Source of the DNA: Catenulispora sp. EB89
Lineage (GTDB): Bacteria; Actinomycetota; Actinomycetes; Streptomycetales; Catenulisporaceae
DNA length: 64,000 bases
Assembly: GCF_041261445.1 (NCBI RefSeq)
Contig: NZ_JBGCCU010000005.1
Span: 496,001 to 560,000, forward strand
Direction: 5' to 3'
Part shown: positions 8,422 to 19,885 of the stretch, piece after piece
Layout: each line of letters opens with the position of its first letter
How positions within the stretch are numbered: position 1 is the first letter of the stretch
Program-made: the position numbers and the translations under genes
The notes under the pieces: generated by a model
What the model was told of the DNA's origin: nothing
Database searches by the model: none
Seen by the model: the letters and a program-made list of their open reading frames with translations, nothing else

Positions 8422-10446
8422 ATGGCACTACTAGAGGTCCAGAACCTCCATACCCAGATCAAGCTGAAGCGTTCGACGGTCCAGGCCGTCGACGGCGTCA
8501 GCTTCACGGTCGAGGCCGGCGAGACCATCGGCATCGTCGGCGAGTCCGGCTCGGGCAAGACCATGACCGCGATGTCGATCATGCGGCTGCTGCCCAACGG
8601 CGGCTCCAGCCCGGACGGCAGCATCTTCCTGGACGGCCGGGACCTGCTGCAGCTGGACGAGGACCAGATGGCCAAGGTCCGCGGCAACGACGTCGGGATG
8701 ATCTTCCAGGATCCGATGACCTCGCTGAACCCGACGATGACCATCGGCAAGCAGATCGCCGAGTCGGTCCGGATCCACCGCGGTGCCAGCAAGGCCGAGG
8801 GCCACGAGCGCGCCGTCGAGGTGCTCTCCCTGGTCGGCATGCCCAGTCCGCAGCAGCGCGCCCGGGACTACCCGCACCAGCTCTCCGGCGGCATGCGCCA
8901 GCGCGCGATGATCGCGATGGCGCTGGCCAACGAGCCCAAGCTGCTGATCGCCGACGAGCCGACCACCGCGCTCGACGTGACCGTGCAGAAGCAGATCCTG
9001 GAGCTGATCGACAGCCTGCGCGAGCGCCTGGGCATGGCGGTCATCCTGGTGACGCACGACCTCGGCGTGATCGCCGGCCGCGCGGACCGGGTGAACGTGA
9101 TGTACGCCGGCCGGATCGTGGAGAACACGACCACCGAGCGGCTGTACGCCAACCCGCGGCATCCGTACACCGAGGCGCTGTTCGACTCGCTGCCCGAGCG
9201 CGGCGCGGACAGCGGCACCCGGCTGTACTCGATCCCGGGCATGCCGCCGGACCTGACCAGGCCGCCGGCCGCCTGCCGCTTCGCGGCGCGCTGCCGGTAC
9301 GCGCAGGACGACTGCCGCGCGCAGGACCCGCCGTCCCGCATCGACGAGGTGGGCCACGAGTTCGCGTGCTTCCACCCGGTGGGCACCGCCGAGCGCTCCA
9401 GCCAGGAGGTGGTGGTCACCCTCTCGGAGGCCACCACGGGTGAGGAACTGCCCACGCCCGAGTTGGGCGAGGTGCTGCTGGAAGTCACTGACCTGGTCAA
9501 GGACTACCCGATCACCAAGGGCTTCCTGCGCCGGCAGATCGGCTCGGTCAGCGCGGTGGCCGGGGTGTCGTTCAGCATCCGCAAGGGCGAGACCGTGGGC
9601 CTGGTCGGCGAGTCCGGCTGCGGCAAGACCACGGTGGCCAAGCTGATCGTGGGGCTGGAGGACACCACCGCCGGGGCCATGCACCTGGAGGGGGCGGACC
9701 TGGCGGCGATGAAGTCCGGCGAGCGGCGCAAGAAGAGCCGCGACGTCCAGATGATGTTCCAGGACAGCTACGCCGCCATGGACCCGCGCATGCGGGTGCG
9801 CACCGTAGTCCGCGAGCCGCTGGACATCCAGAAGGTCGGCGACAAGGCGGCCCGCGACGCGCGGATCGCCGAGCTCTTCGAGCAGGTCGGTCTGCCGGTC
9901 TCGGCGCTGGAGCGGTACCCGCACGAGTTCTCCGGCGGCCAGCGCCAGCGCGTCGGCTTCGCCCGGGCCCTGGCGCCGGCGCCGAAGCTGATCGTGGCCG
10001 ACGAGCCGGTCTCGGCGCTGGACGTGTCGATCCAGTCGCAGGTCCTGAACCTGATGAAGGACGTGCAGGCCGAGCACGGGCTGTCGTACCTGTTCATCTC
10101 GCACGACCTGTCGGTGGTTCGCTACGTGTCCGACCGCATCGGCGTGATGTACCTGGGCAAGCTGGTGGAGCTCGGCCCGGCCGAGTCGGTGTACTCCCGG
10201 CCCATCCACCACTACACCAGGGGTCTGCTGGACACCATCCCGGTGGCCGACCCGGAGGTGGAGAAGGCGAAGGCCAGCAGCGGCATCGTCGGCGAGCTGC
10301 CCAGTGCCATCAACCCGCCCTCGGGCTGCCGGTTCCGCACCCGCTGCCCGGCCGCGCAGGAGATCTGCGGGCAGGTCGAGCCGCCGCTGGTGCCCTACGG
10401 CACCGAGGGGCATCAGGCCGCGTGCCACTTCCCGCTCTGGGAGTAG
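8422..10446 (+). CDS. Fused double ATPase of peptide ABC transporter (DppD-DppF type)
   Basis: This 674-residue cytoplasmic protein joins two ABC ATPases that are separate genes in most bacteria. Each half has a Walker A (GESGSGKT and GESGCGKT), a signature (LSGGMRQR and FSGGQRQR), a Walker B (LLIADEPTT and LIVADEPVS) and an H-loop (THDL, SHDL). Each half ends in the Cys/Pro-rich oligopeptide-family tail (CRFAARCRYAQDDC and CRFRTRCPAAQEIC). The fusion enforces one DppD and one DppF domain per transporter. It begins 7 bases after the permease stop. Confidence 0.94.
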   Translation: MALLEVQNLHTQIKLKRSTVQAVDGVSFTVEAGETIGIVGESGSGKTMTAMSIMRLLPNGGSSPDGSIFLDGRDLLQLDEDQMAKVRGNDVGMIFQDPMTSLNPTMTIGKQIAESVRIHRGASKAEGHERAVEVLSLVGMPSPQQRARDYPHQLSGGMRQRAMIAMALANEPKLLIADEPTTALDVTVQKQILELIDSLRERLGMAVILVTHDLGVIAGRADRVNVMYAGRIVENTTTERLYANPRHPYTEALFDSLPERGADSGTRLYSIPGMPPDLTRPPAACRFAARCRYAQDDCRAQDPPSRIDEVGHEFACFHPVGTAERSSQEVVVTLSEATTGEELPTPELGEVLLEVTDLVKDYPITKGFLRRQIGSVSAVAGVSFSIRKGETVGLVGESGCGKTTVAKLIVGLEDTTAGAMHLEGADLAAMKSGERRKKSRDVQMMFQDSYAAMDPRMRVRTVVREPLDIQKVGDKAARDARIAELFEQVGLPVSALERYPHEFSGGQRQRVGFARALAPAPKLIVADEPVSALDVSIQSQVLNLMKDVQAEHGLSYLFISHDLSVVRYVSDRIGVMYLGKLVELGPAESVYSRPIHHYTRGLLDTIPVADPEVEKAKASSGIVGELPSAINPPSGCRFRTRCPAAQEICGQVEPPLVPYGTEGHQAACHFPLWE

Positions 10447-10505
10447 CGCGCGTCACACCGCCGAGGTAAGGACTCCACGGCTTGGAGGGGCTGACGCCCG
10501 CTCAA

Positions 10506-10519
10506 ATTGTGGACACAAT
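10506..10519 (+). promoter_or_regulatory. Inverted repeat ATTGTG-GA-CACAAT
   Basis: A perfect 6+6 inverted repeat with a 2-base centre lies 60 bases after the first importer operon and 250 bases before the second. Its AT-rich, symmetric form is operator-like against the GC-rich background. It lies upstream of the terminator at 10537, so it may instead affect the 3' end of the first operon. No bound regulator can be named. Confidence 0.35.
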
Positions 10520-10536
10520 CGAAGATCGCTACGGTG

Positions 10537-10583
10537 GAGACATCGGGTACGCGTGAGCATCCGCGTACCCGGTGTCTCTTTTT
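10537..10583 (+). terminator. Rho-independent terminator of the first importer operon
   Basis: A 17-bp stem (10537-10553 with 10562-10578, one G-U pair) with an 8-base loop is followed directly by TTTTT (10579-10583). This is the clearest intrinsic terminator in the window and separates the two importer operons. Confidence 0.88.
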
Positions 10584-10771
10584 ACCCTTATGCGTGTACT
10601 GCCTGTTATGGGCTCTTCACGACATGTATCAGGGTTTATAACTAGAGATCACTTCGTATCCCTTTCGTGATCGATTTCCCGGGGAACATCCGAGAACCTG
10701 TTAACCGACGGGCTCGACATCATCTACGCCCGCTTCACCGGGTTGTGGGTTTCGAGCACGGAGGGTCAGGC
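10584..10771 (+). promoter_or_regulatory. Promoter region of the second importer operon
   Basis: This AT-richer gap between the terminator and the second operon contains a TATAAC at 10637-10642 as a possible -10 element with only a weak -35, and an inverted repeat gatcac...gtgatc around 10647-10672. A 26-codon ATG ORF at about 10590 has no SD and is not called. The SD of the next gene is ggagggtcagg just before 10772. Confidence 0.35.
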
Positions 10772-11755
10772 ATGGGTGCCTTCATAGTTCGCAGGCTTCT
10801 GAACTATGTGGTCTTGGTGTTCGTCGCCACGTCCCTGGCGTACCTGGGGGCCTCGACGGCCTTCCACCCCAAGGACATGTACCTGCAGAAGAACCCGCCG
10901 ACCAAGCCGGTCGTGATGTACCAGGAGCTGAACGAGCGCAACGAGAACCCGGAGAAGCCGGTGTTCGAGCGCTACGCGCACTGGGTCGACGGCGTCGCGC
11001 ACGGCGACTTCGGCAAGACCTGGCAGCTGGACTCGGTCAACAAGCACTTCTCGATCAGCGTGTGGGTCACCGTGCGCCTGGTCTCCGTCGCGGCCGTGCT
11101 CTCCGCGATCCTGGGCATCCTGATCGGGTCCTTCCAGGCGGTCAGACAGTACAAGTTCAGTGACCACGCGATCACCTTCGGGTCCTACATCGTCTTCGCG
11201 ATGCCGGTCTTCGTGCTGGCGCCGCTGCTGAAGCTGATCGCGGTCCAGGTGAACAAGGCGGTCGGCGGCGACACCCCGTTCCTGCAGTACCAGGGCGAGA
11301 TCGACCCGAACGCCACGGGCTTCTTCGGCCAGCTGTTCAGCCGCGCCGACCACCTGCTGCTGCCGACCATCTCGCTGACCCTGGGGCTGATCGCCTTCTA
11401 CAGCCGCTACCAGCGCGGCCAGATGCTCGACGTCCTGGGCTCGGACTTCCTGCGCACCGCGCGGGCCAAGGGCCTGACCAAGGGCCGGGCCATCCTCAAG
11501 CACGGCGTGCGCACCGCGGTGATCCCGGTCATGACGCTGGTGACCTACTCCACGATCCTCACGTTCGCCGGCGCGATCATCACCGAGCGCGTCTTCGGCT
11601 GGAACGGCCTGGGCTCCTGGTTCACCGACGCCACCAACCACTCGGACGTGAACTCGGTGGCCGTGATCACCCTGTTCTCCGCGGTGCTGGTGCTCATCGC
11701 CGGGATGCTCTCGGACGTCATCACCGCCCTGCTCGACCCGCGGGTCCGGCTGTGA
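10772..11755 (+). CDS. Peptide ABC transporter permease, DppB/OppB type (second importer)
   Basis: This 327-residue membrane subunit opens the second importer operon. The N-terminal FIVRRLLNYVVLVFVATSL anchor and the EAA loop DFLRTARAKGLTKGRAILKH define the family; the end is LLDPRVRL. The periplasmic loop after the first helix (about residues 30-75) is longer and more charged than in the paralogue at 6532 and contains a Lys/Pro-rich stretch, so the two systems are not recent copies. The ATG at 10772 is chosen for its SD (ggagggtcagg); an in-frame upstream start at 10667 would add 35 residues that do not look like the family. Confidence 0.92.
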   Translation: MGAFIVRRLLNYVVLVFVATSLAYLGASTAFHPKDMYLQKNPPTKPVVMYQELNERNENPEKPVFERYAHWVDGVAHGDFGKTWQLDSVNKHFSISVWVTVRLVSVAAVLSAILGILIGSFQAVRQYKFSDHAITFGSYIVFAMPVFVLAPLLKLIAVQVNKAVGGDTPFLQYQGEIDPNATGFFGQLFSRADHLLLPTISLTLGLIAFYSRYQRGQMLDVLGSDFLRTARAKGLTKGRAILKHGVRTAVIPVMTLVTYSTILTFAGAIITERVFGWNGLGSWFTDATNHSDVNSVAVITLFSAVLVLIAGMLSDVITALLDPRVRL

Positions 11756-11813
11756 CCGCCGTCCTGATCCCCGCCGCTCCGTACGACCGCACCAGCCACC
11801 GAAGGGCTCTGTG

Positions 11814-12736
11814 ATGACCGCTCCGACCCCCGCCGGTACCGCCGTCGAGACCGTCGAGCTCCAGTCCGCGCCCCGCGAGGGCTCCGGGCGCGCCGCCCTG
11901 GTCTGGCGCCGGTTCCGCCGCAACAAGATGGCCATGGTGGGACTGGTCGGCCTGGTGCTGCTGTTCGCCTTCGCCTTCCTGGGCCCGCTGCTGACGCACT
12001 GGTCGCCGGCCGACATCGACCTGATCAACACCCAGTCCGGCCCGACCGGGGACCACTTCTTCGGCACCGACGACGTCGGCCACGACATGTTCGCGCAGAC
12101 CGTCAACGGGATGCAGAAGTCGCTGATCATCGGTCTGCTGGTGGCCCTGCTGTCCACCGGGTCCGCCGGGCTGCTGGGGACCGCGGCGGCCTACTTCGGC
12201 GGCTGGTGGGAGAAGGTCATCGTCTGGCTGACGGACCTGTTCCTGGTCGTGCCCTCGCTGCTGATGCTGATCATCCTGTCCCCGTACTTCCAGGGCGCGA
12301 ACTGGCTGGTGCTGGTGCCGATGATCGCGCTGTTCAGCTGGATGATCACCTCGCGGGTGGTGCGCGGCATGACGCTGACCATCCGGGAGCGCGAGTTCGT
12401 GCGGGCCGCCCGGTACATGGGCGTGCCGGCCTGGACCATCATCCGCCGGCACATCATCCCCAACATCTCCTCGATCCTGATCGTCGACTTCACGCTGAAC
12501 GTGGGCGCGGCGATCGTCACCGAGTCGTTCCTGTCCTTCCTGGGCTTCGGCATCCGCTCCCCGAACGTCTCGCTCGGCACCGTGATCAACGACGGGGCGC
12601 AGTTCGCCTCCACCGACCAGTGGTACCTGTTCGTGTTCCCGGCCTCGGTCCTGGTGCTGATCATCCTGTGCGTCAACTTCATCGGGGACGGCCTGCGCGA
12701 CGCCCTCGACCCCAACTCGACGGGAGCCTCGGCCCG

Positions 12737-12740
<4 letters not shown>
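11814..12740 (+). CDS. Peptide ABC transporter permease, DppC/OppC type (second importer)
   Basis: This second membrane subunit has about 308 residues. A short cytoplasmic tail ending in LVWRRFRRNKMAMVGL leads into the first helix. FFGTDDVGHDMFAQ and the EAA loop EFVRAARYMGVPAWTIIRRH are the family marks. The start is either the ATG at 11814 or the GTG at 11811, both behind gaaggg. A 58-base spacer separates it from the upstream permease. Its stop overlaps the next start (ATGA, 12737-12740). Confidence 0.92.
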
Positions 12741-14887
<2,147 letters not shown>

Positions 14888-14962
14888 CCCAGCACGCACC
14901 TTCCACAGCTGTGCCTTGCCGGCGCCGCTCGCACCACCCATCCACACACGGGAGAGAAGATC

Positions 14963-16690
14963 ATGTCTCGCATCACCAAGAAGTCGCCGGCGATCCTGGC
15001 GGTCCTGGCGACGGCCGCGCTCGCGGCGTCGGCCTGCTCCTCCAGCAAGAGCTCGTCCTCGGGCGGCTCCGCCGCCGGCGGCAAGTCGATCCCGGTCGCG
15101 ACGGCCAACGACATCAACGCCAAGGACGCCTCGACGCTCAAGGCCGGCACGCTGACCCTGGCGATCGACCAGTACTCGTCGCAGTGGAACGGCATGACCA
15201 ACAACGGCAACGAGAAGGACACCCAGATGGTGCTGTCCTCGATGATGCCCCAGCTGTTCCACTTCGACGCCACCGGCAAGGCCACCCCGGACCCGGACTA
15301 CCTGGTCTCCGCCGACGAGAGCACCGTCAACGGCAAGCAGACGGTCACCTACAAGCTGAACCCGAAGGGGAAGTGGTCGGACGGCACCCCGATCACCTAC
15401 AAGGACTTCGTCGCCACCTGGAAGGGCATGGAGGGCTCGGCGCAGGGCTTCGACGTCGCCAGCTCCACCGGCTACGACCAGATGCAGTCCGTCGTGCGCG
15501 GCGCCGACGACTTCACCGTCGTGGTGACCTACAAGACGCCGTTCTCGGACTGGAAGAGCATGTTCGACCAGTTCGACGGCGCCAGCCTGTACCCGGCCTC
15601 GAAGATCTCCACGCCCGACGGCTGGAACAAGGCCTACCTGAACGCGATCCCGGTGACCGCCGGTCCCTTCAAGCTCCAGAGCATGGACGCCACCAACAAG
15701 ACCGTCACCGTGGTCGCGGACCCGAACTGGTGGGGCGCCAAGCCGGTCGTGGACAAGATCGTGTTCCGCGCGATCGAGGACACCTCGGCGCAGGCCGACG
15801 CCTACAACAACCACGAGATCGACGCCTTCGAGGTCGGCCCGCAGTCGGCGCTGTACGCGAAGATCAAGGACACCACCGACAGCACCGTGCACTACGCCGG
15901 CGGTCCGGACTGGCGCCACATCTCGATGAACACCCAGGCCCCGGCGCTCAAGGACGACGTCGTCCGCAAGGCCGTCTACCAGGCCCTGGACCGCCAGCAG
16001 ATCGCGAACGTGGACCTGAAGAACCTGGGCACCTGGAAGCCCACGGTCCTGAACAACCGCTTCTTCGTGAACAACCAGACCGGCTACCAGGACAACAGCG
16101 CCGACGTCGCGTACAACCCGACCGCCGCCAACGCCGCCCTGGACGCGGCCGGCTGGGTCAAGGGCAGCGACGGCATCCGCGCCAAGGGCGGCGTGAAGCT
16201 GGACCTGAAGTGGATCGAGCCGCAGGGTGTGAAGACCACCTCCAACGAGGCCCAGATGGTCAAGGCCGACCTGGCCAAGATCGGCGTCGGCCTGGAGGAG
16301 ACCCCGGTCAACAGCGACGACTTCTTCGACAAGTACATCAACACCGGCAACTTCGACATCACGGCCTTCGCCTACACCGGCAACCCGTTCCCGATCAGCA
16401 GCGGTGCCCCGCAGATCCAGTCGGTGACGGACCCGAAGAACATCCACAACAACCCCCGCCTGGACAACAACCCGGCGATCGACCAGGCCCTGAACAAGGC
16501 CCTGCAGGACACCGACCCGACCCAGGCCATCGCGGACGCGAACGCCGCGGACAAGCTCGCCACCGACCAGGCCAGCCTGATCCCGCTGTACCAGCGCCCG
16601 CAGATCTGGGCCACCAAGTCGACCCTGGCCAACTTCGGCGCCTTCGGCTTCCAGGACTTTGACTGGACGAAGATCGGCTTCACCAGCTGA
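14963..16690 (+). CDS. Peptide/nickel-type ABC transporter substrate-binding lipoprotein (second importer)
   Basis: This 575-residue extracellular receptor has a lipoprotein signal (lipobox LAASACSSS), a short Ser/Gly linker and the SBP_bac_5 fold. The family signature reads GKWSDGTPITYKDFVATWKG. It lies last in its operon, 75 bases after the ATPase, with its own SD (gggagagaag), whereas the binding protein of the first importer is first in its operon. The two receptors share only family-level resemblance, so different ligands are likely. Confidence 0.92.
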   Translation: MSRITKKSPAILAVLATAALAASACSSSKSSSSGGSAAGGKSIPVATANDINAKDASTLKAGTLTLAIDQYSSQWNGMTNNGNEKDTQMVLSSMMPQLFHFDATGKATPDPDYLVSADESTVNGKQTVTYKLNPKGKWSDGTPITYKDFVATWKGMEGSAQGFDVASSTGYDQMQSVVRGADDFTVVVTYKTPFSDWKSMFDQFDGASLYPASKISTPDGWNKAYLNAIPVTAGPFKLQSMDATNKTVTVVADPNWWGAKPVVDKIVFRAIEDTSAQADAYNNHEIDAFEVGPQSALYAKIKDTTDSTVHYAGGPDWRHISMNTQAPALKDDVVRKAVYQALDRQQIANVDLKNLGTWKPTVLNNRFFVNNQTGYQDNSADVAYNPTAANAALDAAGWVKGSDGIRAKGGVKLDLKWIEPQGVKTTSNEAQMVKADLAKIGVGLEETPVNSDDFFDKYINTGNFDITAFAYTGNPFPISSGAPQIQSVTDPKNIHNNPRLDNNPAIDQALNKALQDTDPTQAIADANAADKLATDQASLIPLYQRPQIWATKSTLANFGAFGFQDFDWTKIGFTS

Positions 16691-16757
16691 GCTGACAGCT
16701 CGGACTGACGGCACACGCTGACAGCCAGGACCGACAGCACAGACCGACGGCTCAGGG
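16690..16757 (+). repeat. Degenerate tandem repeat after the second importer
   Basis: Imperfect copies of GAC(T/C)GAC(G/A)GC(A/T)CA follow one another between the stop of the binding-protein gene and the terminator at 16767. No function is evident; the stretch is untranslated. Confidence 0.4.
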
Positions 16758-16766
16758 TCGGCAACC

Positions 16767-16797
16767 GCAGGGCCCCGCTTGGACAGCGGGGCCCTGC
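16767..16797 (+). terminator. Hairpin terminator of the second importer operon
   Basis: A perfect 13-bp stem (16767-16779 with 16785-16797) with a 5-base loop lies about 75 bases after the binding-protein stop. There is no T-run, but stem strength and position fit termination. Confidence 0.7.
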
Positions 16798-16934
16798 AGT
16801 CTGTTCGGCTGTCCGGCGGTCCCGGTCCACCCTCCCGGCCGCCCGCTCAACCCCGGGGTGGAGGCCGAAGCTCCACCCGCGACCCACCTCCGGGTGGAAG
16901 AAACAGCAGGTCCAGGACGCGCATAGTCATAGCC

Positions 16935-17522
16935 ATGACGACAACCGACTGGATCATCGACATCGCCCTCGTCCTGATCGTCTTCCGCCAGCTGCGCGAG
17001 GAGCGGATCTCCAAGGCCACGTTCATCGTGCCGCTCGCCATGATCACCTGGGCGGCGAGCCAGTACCTGCACGCCATACCGACCGCCGGGAACGATCTCG
17101 CGCTCATCGCGCTGTTCACCGGGGTGGGCGCGGTCTTCGGACTGTTCGGCGGCCTGCTGACCCGGGTGCGGACCTTCCAGGGCCACGCACGCATCAAGGC
17201 GACGGCCGGCGCGGCGGCCCTGTGGGTGCTCAGCATGGGCTTCCGCCTGGCCTTCGCGGTCTGGTCCACGCACGCCTCCGGCGAGAGGCACCTGGCCAGC
17301 TTCTCCGTCACGCACCACATCACCAGCGGCCAGGCCTGGGTCGACGCGCTGATCCTGATGGCGCTCGCGGAGGTCGTGGTCCGGCTGAGCACCATCGCCG
17401 TTCGCGCCTGGAAGCTGTCCTCGCGCCCTGTTCAGAGCCAGAACCAGAACCAGAGCCAGACCTGGAACCCGGACCTGGAGCGGGACCGCGACTTCGCGAT
17501 GGAGATGGTGGGCCGCGTGTGA
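16935..17522 (+). CDS. Small integral membrane protein of unknown function
   Basis: This 195-residue protein has about four hydrophobic segments (WIIDIALVLIVF, ATFIVPLAMITWAA, LIALFTGVGAVFGLFGGLL, AAALWVLSMGFRLAFAVW) and a polar tail rich in Gln/Asn after residue 165 (alternating QNQNQSQ). The ATG at 16935 gives a natural start directly before the first helix; the open frame upstream to 16779 runs through a terminator and is rejected. No family was recognised. It stands alone and is convergent with the gene at 17644. Confidence 0.72.
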   Translation: MTTTDWIIDIALVLIVFRQLREERISKATFIVPLAMITWAASQYLHAIPTAGNDLALIALFTGVGAVFGLFGGLLTRVRTFQGHARIKATAGAAALWVLSMGFRLAFAVWSTHASGERHLASFSVTHHITSGQAWVDALILMALAEVVVRLSTIAVRAWKLSSRPVQSQNQNQSQTWNPDLERDRDFAMEMVGRV

Positions 17523-17553
17523 GGGGAGCGGCCCACCGAGAACTCCGGCAGCA

Positions 17554-17579
17554 AGGCCCGGCACCGCGGTGCCGGGCCT
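17554..17579. terminator. Bidirectional terminator between convergent genes
   Basis: The 26-base perfect palindrome aggcccggcacc-GC-ggtgccgggcct lies between the stops of the convergent membrane-protein genes at 16935-17522 and 17644-18036 and can form the same 12-bp stem on either transcript. Confidence 0.75.
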
Positions 17580-17643
17580 CGGCGCGTTCGGGCACGTTCG
17601 AGTGCGTTCGGGCGCGACGAGCCCGCGACTCAGGTCGAGCGGC

Positions 17644-18036
17644 TCAGTCCCCGCTCTCCAAAGCCAGAATCGCATCGGTGAGCCGGGCGATCTCGCCGGC
17701 CAGCAACTCCGTCTGCTGCCGCTGCTGGTGCGCGATGCGGGCCAGCCAGGACCCGAAGAACAGGAACCCGCCGAGCGTGGTCAGCGCCAGCCCGCCGATC
17801 CCGCCGGACACCAGGTAGGACACCTGCTCGAACGTGTACGGCGTGTGCGCCGCCCCGTACCAGCCCAGGCCGATCGCCAGCAGCCCGAGGGGCATCAGCA
17901 GGCTCCCGGCCAGCGACAGCCCTTGCTGCATCAGACGTTCGGACTCCGTCGTCCGGGTCTTCGGCCGTGCCGCGACGGCGCCGGTGCGCAGCTGGCCGTT
18001 CACCGCGCGCCCCGCCCAGGTCTTCGCAGTGCTCAT
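17644..18036 (-). CDS. Two-helix membrane protein of unknown function
   Basis: This 130-residue protein has a basic, Thr/Arg-rich N-terminus, two hydrophobic segments (LAGSLLMPLGLLAIGLGWYG and YLVSGGIGGLALTTLGGFLFFG) and a C-terminal amphipathic tail with a QQRQQTELLAGEIARLTDAI pattern that could form a coiled coil. No family was recognised. It is transcribed away from the envelope-protein gene at 18095 in the same direction with a 58-base gap, so it could be the last gene of that operon. Confidence 0.65.
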   Translation of the reverse strand: MSTAKTWAGRAVNGQLRTGAVAARPKTRTTESERLMQQGLSLAGSLLMPLGLLAIGLGWYGAAHTPYTFEQVSYLVSGGIGGLALTTLGGFLFFGSWLARIAHQQRQQTELLAGEIARLTDAILALESGD

Positions 18037-18094
18037 CGATCGCCCTCCAGAGCGTGCCGTGCCGGTGTCGCCTGTGCTGCTCTCACCGGTGTCG

Positions 18095-19885
18095 TCATTC
18101 CTCGAACTCCCGCAGGTCCGGCACCCCGGTGGTGTGCCCGGCCTCGCAGCCCGCGCCGCCGAACAACAGCGTGCTGTACTTCCGCAGCCCCCAGGCCGCC
18201 ACGCACGCCACCACGGCCGCGCCGAGCAGGAGCTGCCCCGGCAGGCCGCCGAAGGCCGCCGGCGTCATCTTCGAGGCGGTGTTCTGCATCGGCGGGTTCG
18301 GCGGCGCCATGCTGCCGGTGGCGCCGCCGGTCGACCCGCCGGTCGTGCCGCCGCCCGTGGTACCGCCGCCGACGGTGCCCCCGCCGGTCCCGCCGCCCAC
18401 GCTGCCGCCGCCGACCGTGCCGCCGGTGCTGCCGCCGGAGGTGCCGCTCGTGCCGGAGCCGCCGCCGGTCGTACCGGCGGTCGTGCCGCCGCCGCTCGTG
18501 GACGTCGAGGAGCCCGCCGCGCTGCTGGACGGCGGCGAGCTCGGCCCGCCGGTGCTGCCGCCGGACACGTTGATGGCCTGCGAGGCGTCCGCCTTCGACT
18601 TCGCCGACCCGATGGTCAGCACGATCTTCGGCGCCAGCTGCGGAAGACTGTTGATGACGCTGGTCACCGTCGGCGGCAGGCCCTGCGTGAGCGTTTTCAT
18701 GAGGTCCGGCGGGATCTGCGCGAACAGCTGAGTCAGCACCGGCGTCAGCGGCAGCATCGCCTTCAGCTTCGCCGTGTCGATGGTGACCTGCAGCCCGTGG
18801 CTGAACATCTCGCCCGCGGTGTCCTTCGACACGTCGCTGGCGGCCGGCAGCGCGATCGAGATCCCCAGCGGCGCGAGCAGCTGGTTCACCGCGTCCGGCA
18901 GCTGGGGCAGGGCGATCAGCCCGGCCGGCGTCTGGATGCCGTTCGCCGTGATGCCGAACGTCACCCCGGCCACCGACATCGAGCCGTAGTCGACGTTCCC
19001 GGTCGACGTCCCCTTGACCCCGTCCGACGTGCTCTGCGAGGTGACCTTCAGACCGTCGAACTCGATCAGCCCGCCGAGCAGCAGCAGCTTCCCGGCGTCC
19101 GACTCCGCGGTCGCGACGGCCTTCCCGCCGGTCACCGTCGCCGAGGTCTGCGACCGCTCGCCCTGCACGTCCACCAGCGCCGCCTGCCCGGTGAGGAACT
19201 GGATGAGCGTCCCCAGATCGGGCAGTTGGAGCGGAGGCACCGACCCGCCGCCCAGGAGACCGCCGAGCAGCCCCGAGGGTGCGGAGGGCGCCGACGACGG
19301 CGCGCTCGTCGGCGACCCCGGCAGCGAGGGCCCGGTCCCCGGCAACGGCAACCCGAAGGTCGACACCGAGGTCGATCCGTTCGCGTCCGTGTGCGACTGC
19401 ATGTACGAGCCCGGGATCGGCTGCATCGTCGCGTCCGGAGTGGCCCCCGGGAACTGCACGTTCGTCAGGATCGGGTACTTCACGCCCGGGTTGTTGAACA
19501 GCTGCCCCAGCCCGAACGCGATCGCGTCCCCGGGCCACAGCCAGCTGGCGGTCGCCGCCCCGGTCGGCCCGGAGCCGTAGCTCGCCCGGGTGAAGGACAG
19601 GTCGAACTCCAGGTTCGGCTGCCCCGGCTGGGCCGGGATCGGGATCTTCGGGTCGTAGATCTCCATGGTGATCGGCGCCGCTGAGGCCGAGACGGTCCAT
19701 CCGCCCAGACTCGCCGAGGACCCGCCGTCGGCCGGGCGCGGCGCCGGGGGCGCCGACGGTGCGGGACCGGCCCACACCGCCGGCGCGCTCAGCACCCCGA
19801 GCGCCACCGCCGCGGCGGCCGCACCGCCGCGCCGGACACCTGGTCTGTACGAACTTCCAGAACGCCGAGAACGCTCAGAACTCAC
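18095..19885 (-). CDS. Secreted, membrane-anchored protein with Gly/Thr-rich stalk
   Basis: This 596-residue exported protein has a signal peptide (RRGG, an Ala-rich core, then AVWAGPAPS), a large extracellular part (residues about 50-440), a low-complexity Gly/Ser/Thr stalk (about 440-535) and a C-terminal hydrophobic anchor (LPGQLLLGAAVVACVAAWGL) followed by a short charged tail. The motif before the anchor is not a clear LPXTG sorting signal. Its GTG start overlaps the stop of the LivF-like ATPase gene (GTGA), so it is made together with the importer encoded at 19882-25063. I infer a wall-spanning accessory role for that importer; the family was not recognised. Confidence 0.75.
   Translation of the reverse strand: MSSERSRRSGSSYRPGVRRGGAAAAAVALGVLSAPAVWAGPAPSAPPAPRPADGGSSASLGGWTVSASAAPITMEIYDPKIPIPAQPGQPNLEFDLSFTRASYGSGPTGAATASWLWPGDAIAFGLGQLFNNPGVKYPILTNVQFPGATPDATMQPIPGSYMQSHTDANGSTSVSTFGLPLPGTGPSLPGSPTSAPSSAPSAPSGLLGGLLGGGSVPPLQLPDLGTLIQFLTGQAALVDVQGERSQTSATVTGGKAVATAESDAGKLLLLGGLIEFDGLKVTSQSTSDGVKGTSTGNVDYGSMSVAGVTFGITANGIQTPAGLIALPQLPDAVNQLLAPLGISIALPAASDVSKDTAGEMFSHGLQVTIDTAKLKAMLPLTPVLTQLFAQIPPDLMKTLTQGLPPTVTSVINSLPQLAPKIVLTIGSAKSKADASQAINVSGGSTGGPSSPPSSSAAGSSTSTSGGGTTAGTTGGGSGTSGTSGGSTGGTVGGGSVGGGTGGGTVGGGTTGGGTTGGSTGGATGSMAPPNPPMQNTASKMTPAAFGGLPGQLLLGAAVVACVAAWGLRKYSTLLFGGAGCEAGHTTGVPDLREFEE

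Noticed and set aside
10590-10670. 26-codon ATG ORF upstream of the second importer
   Set aside because: It has no ribosome binding site, low GC and no recognisable peptide signature.
18300-18560. GC-rich simple repeat as a possible CRISPR or mobile element remnant
   Set aside because: It is the in-frame coding sequence for the Gly/Thr stalk of the envelope protein, without spacers or terminal repeats; the same applies to 24590-24870 in the receptor gene.
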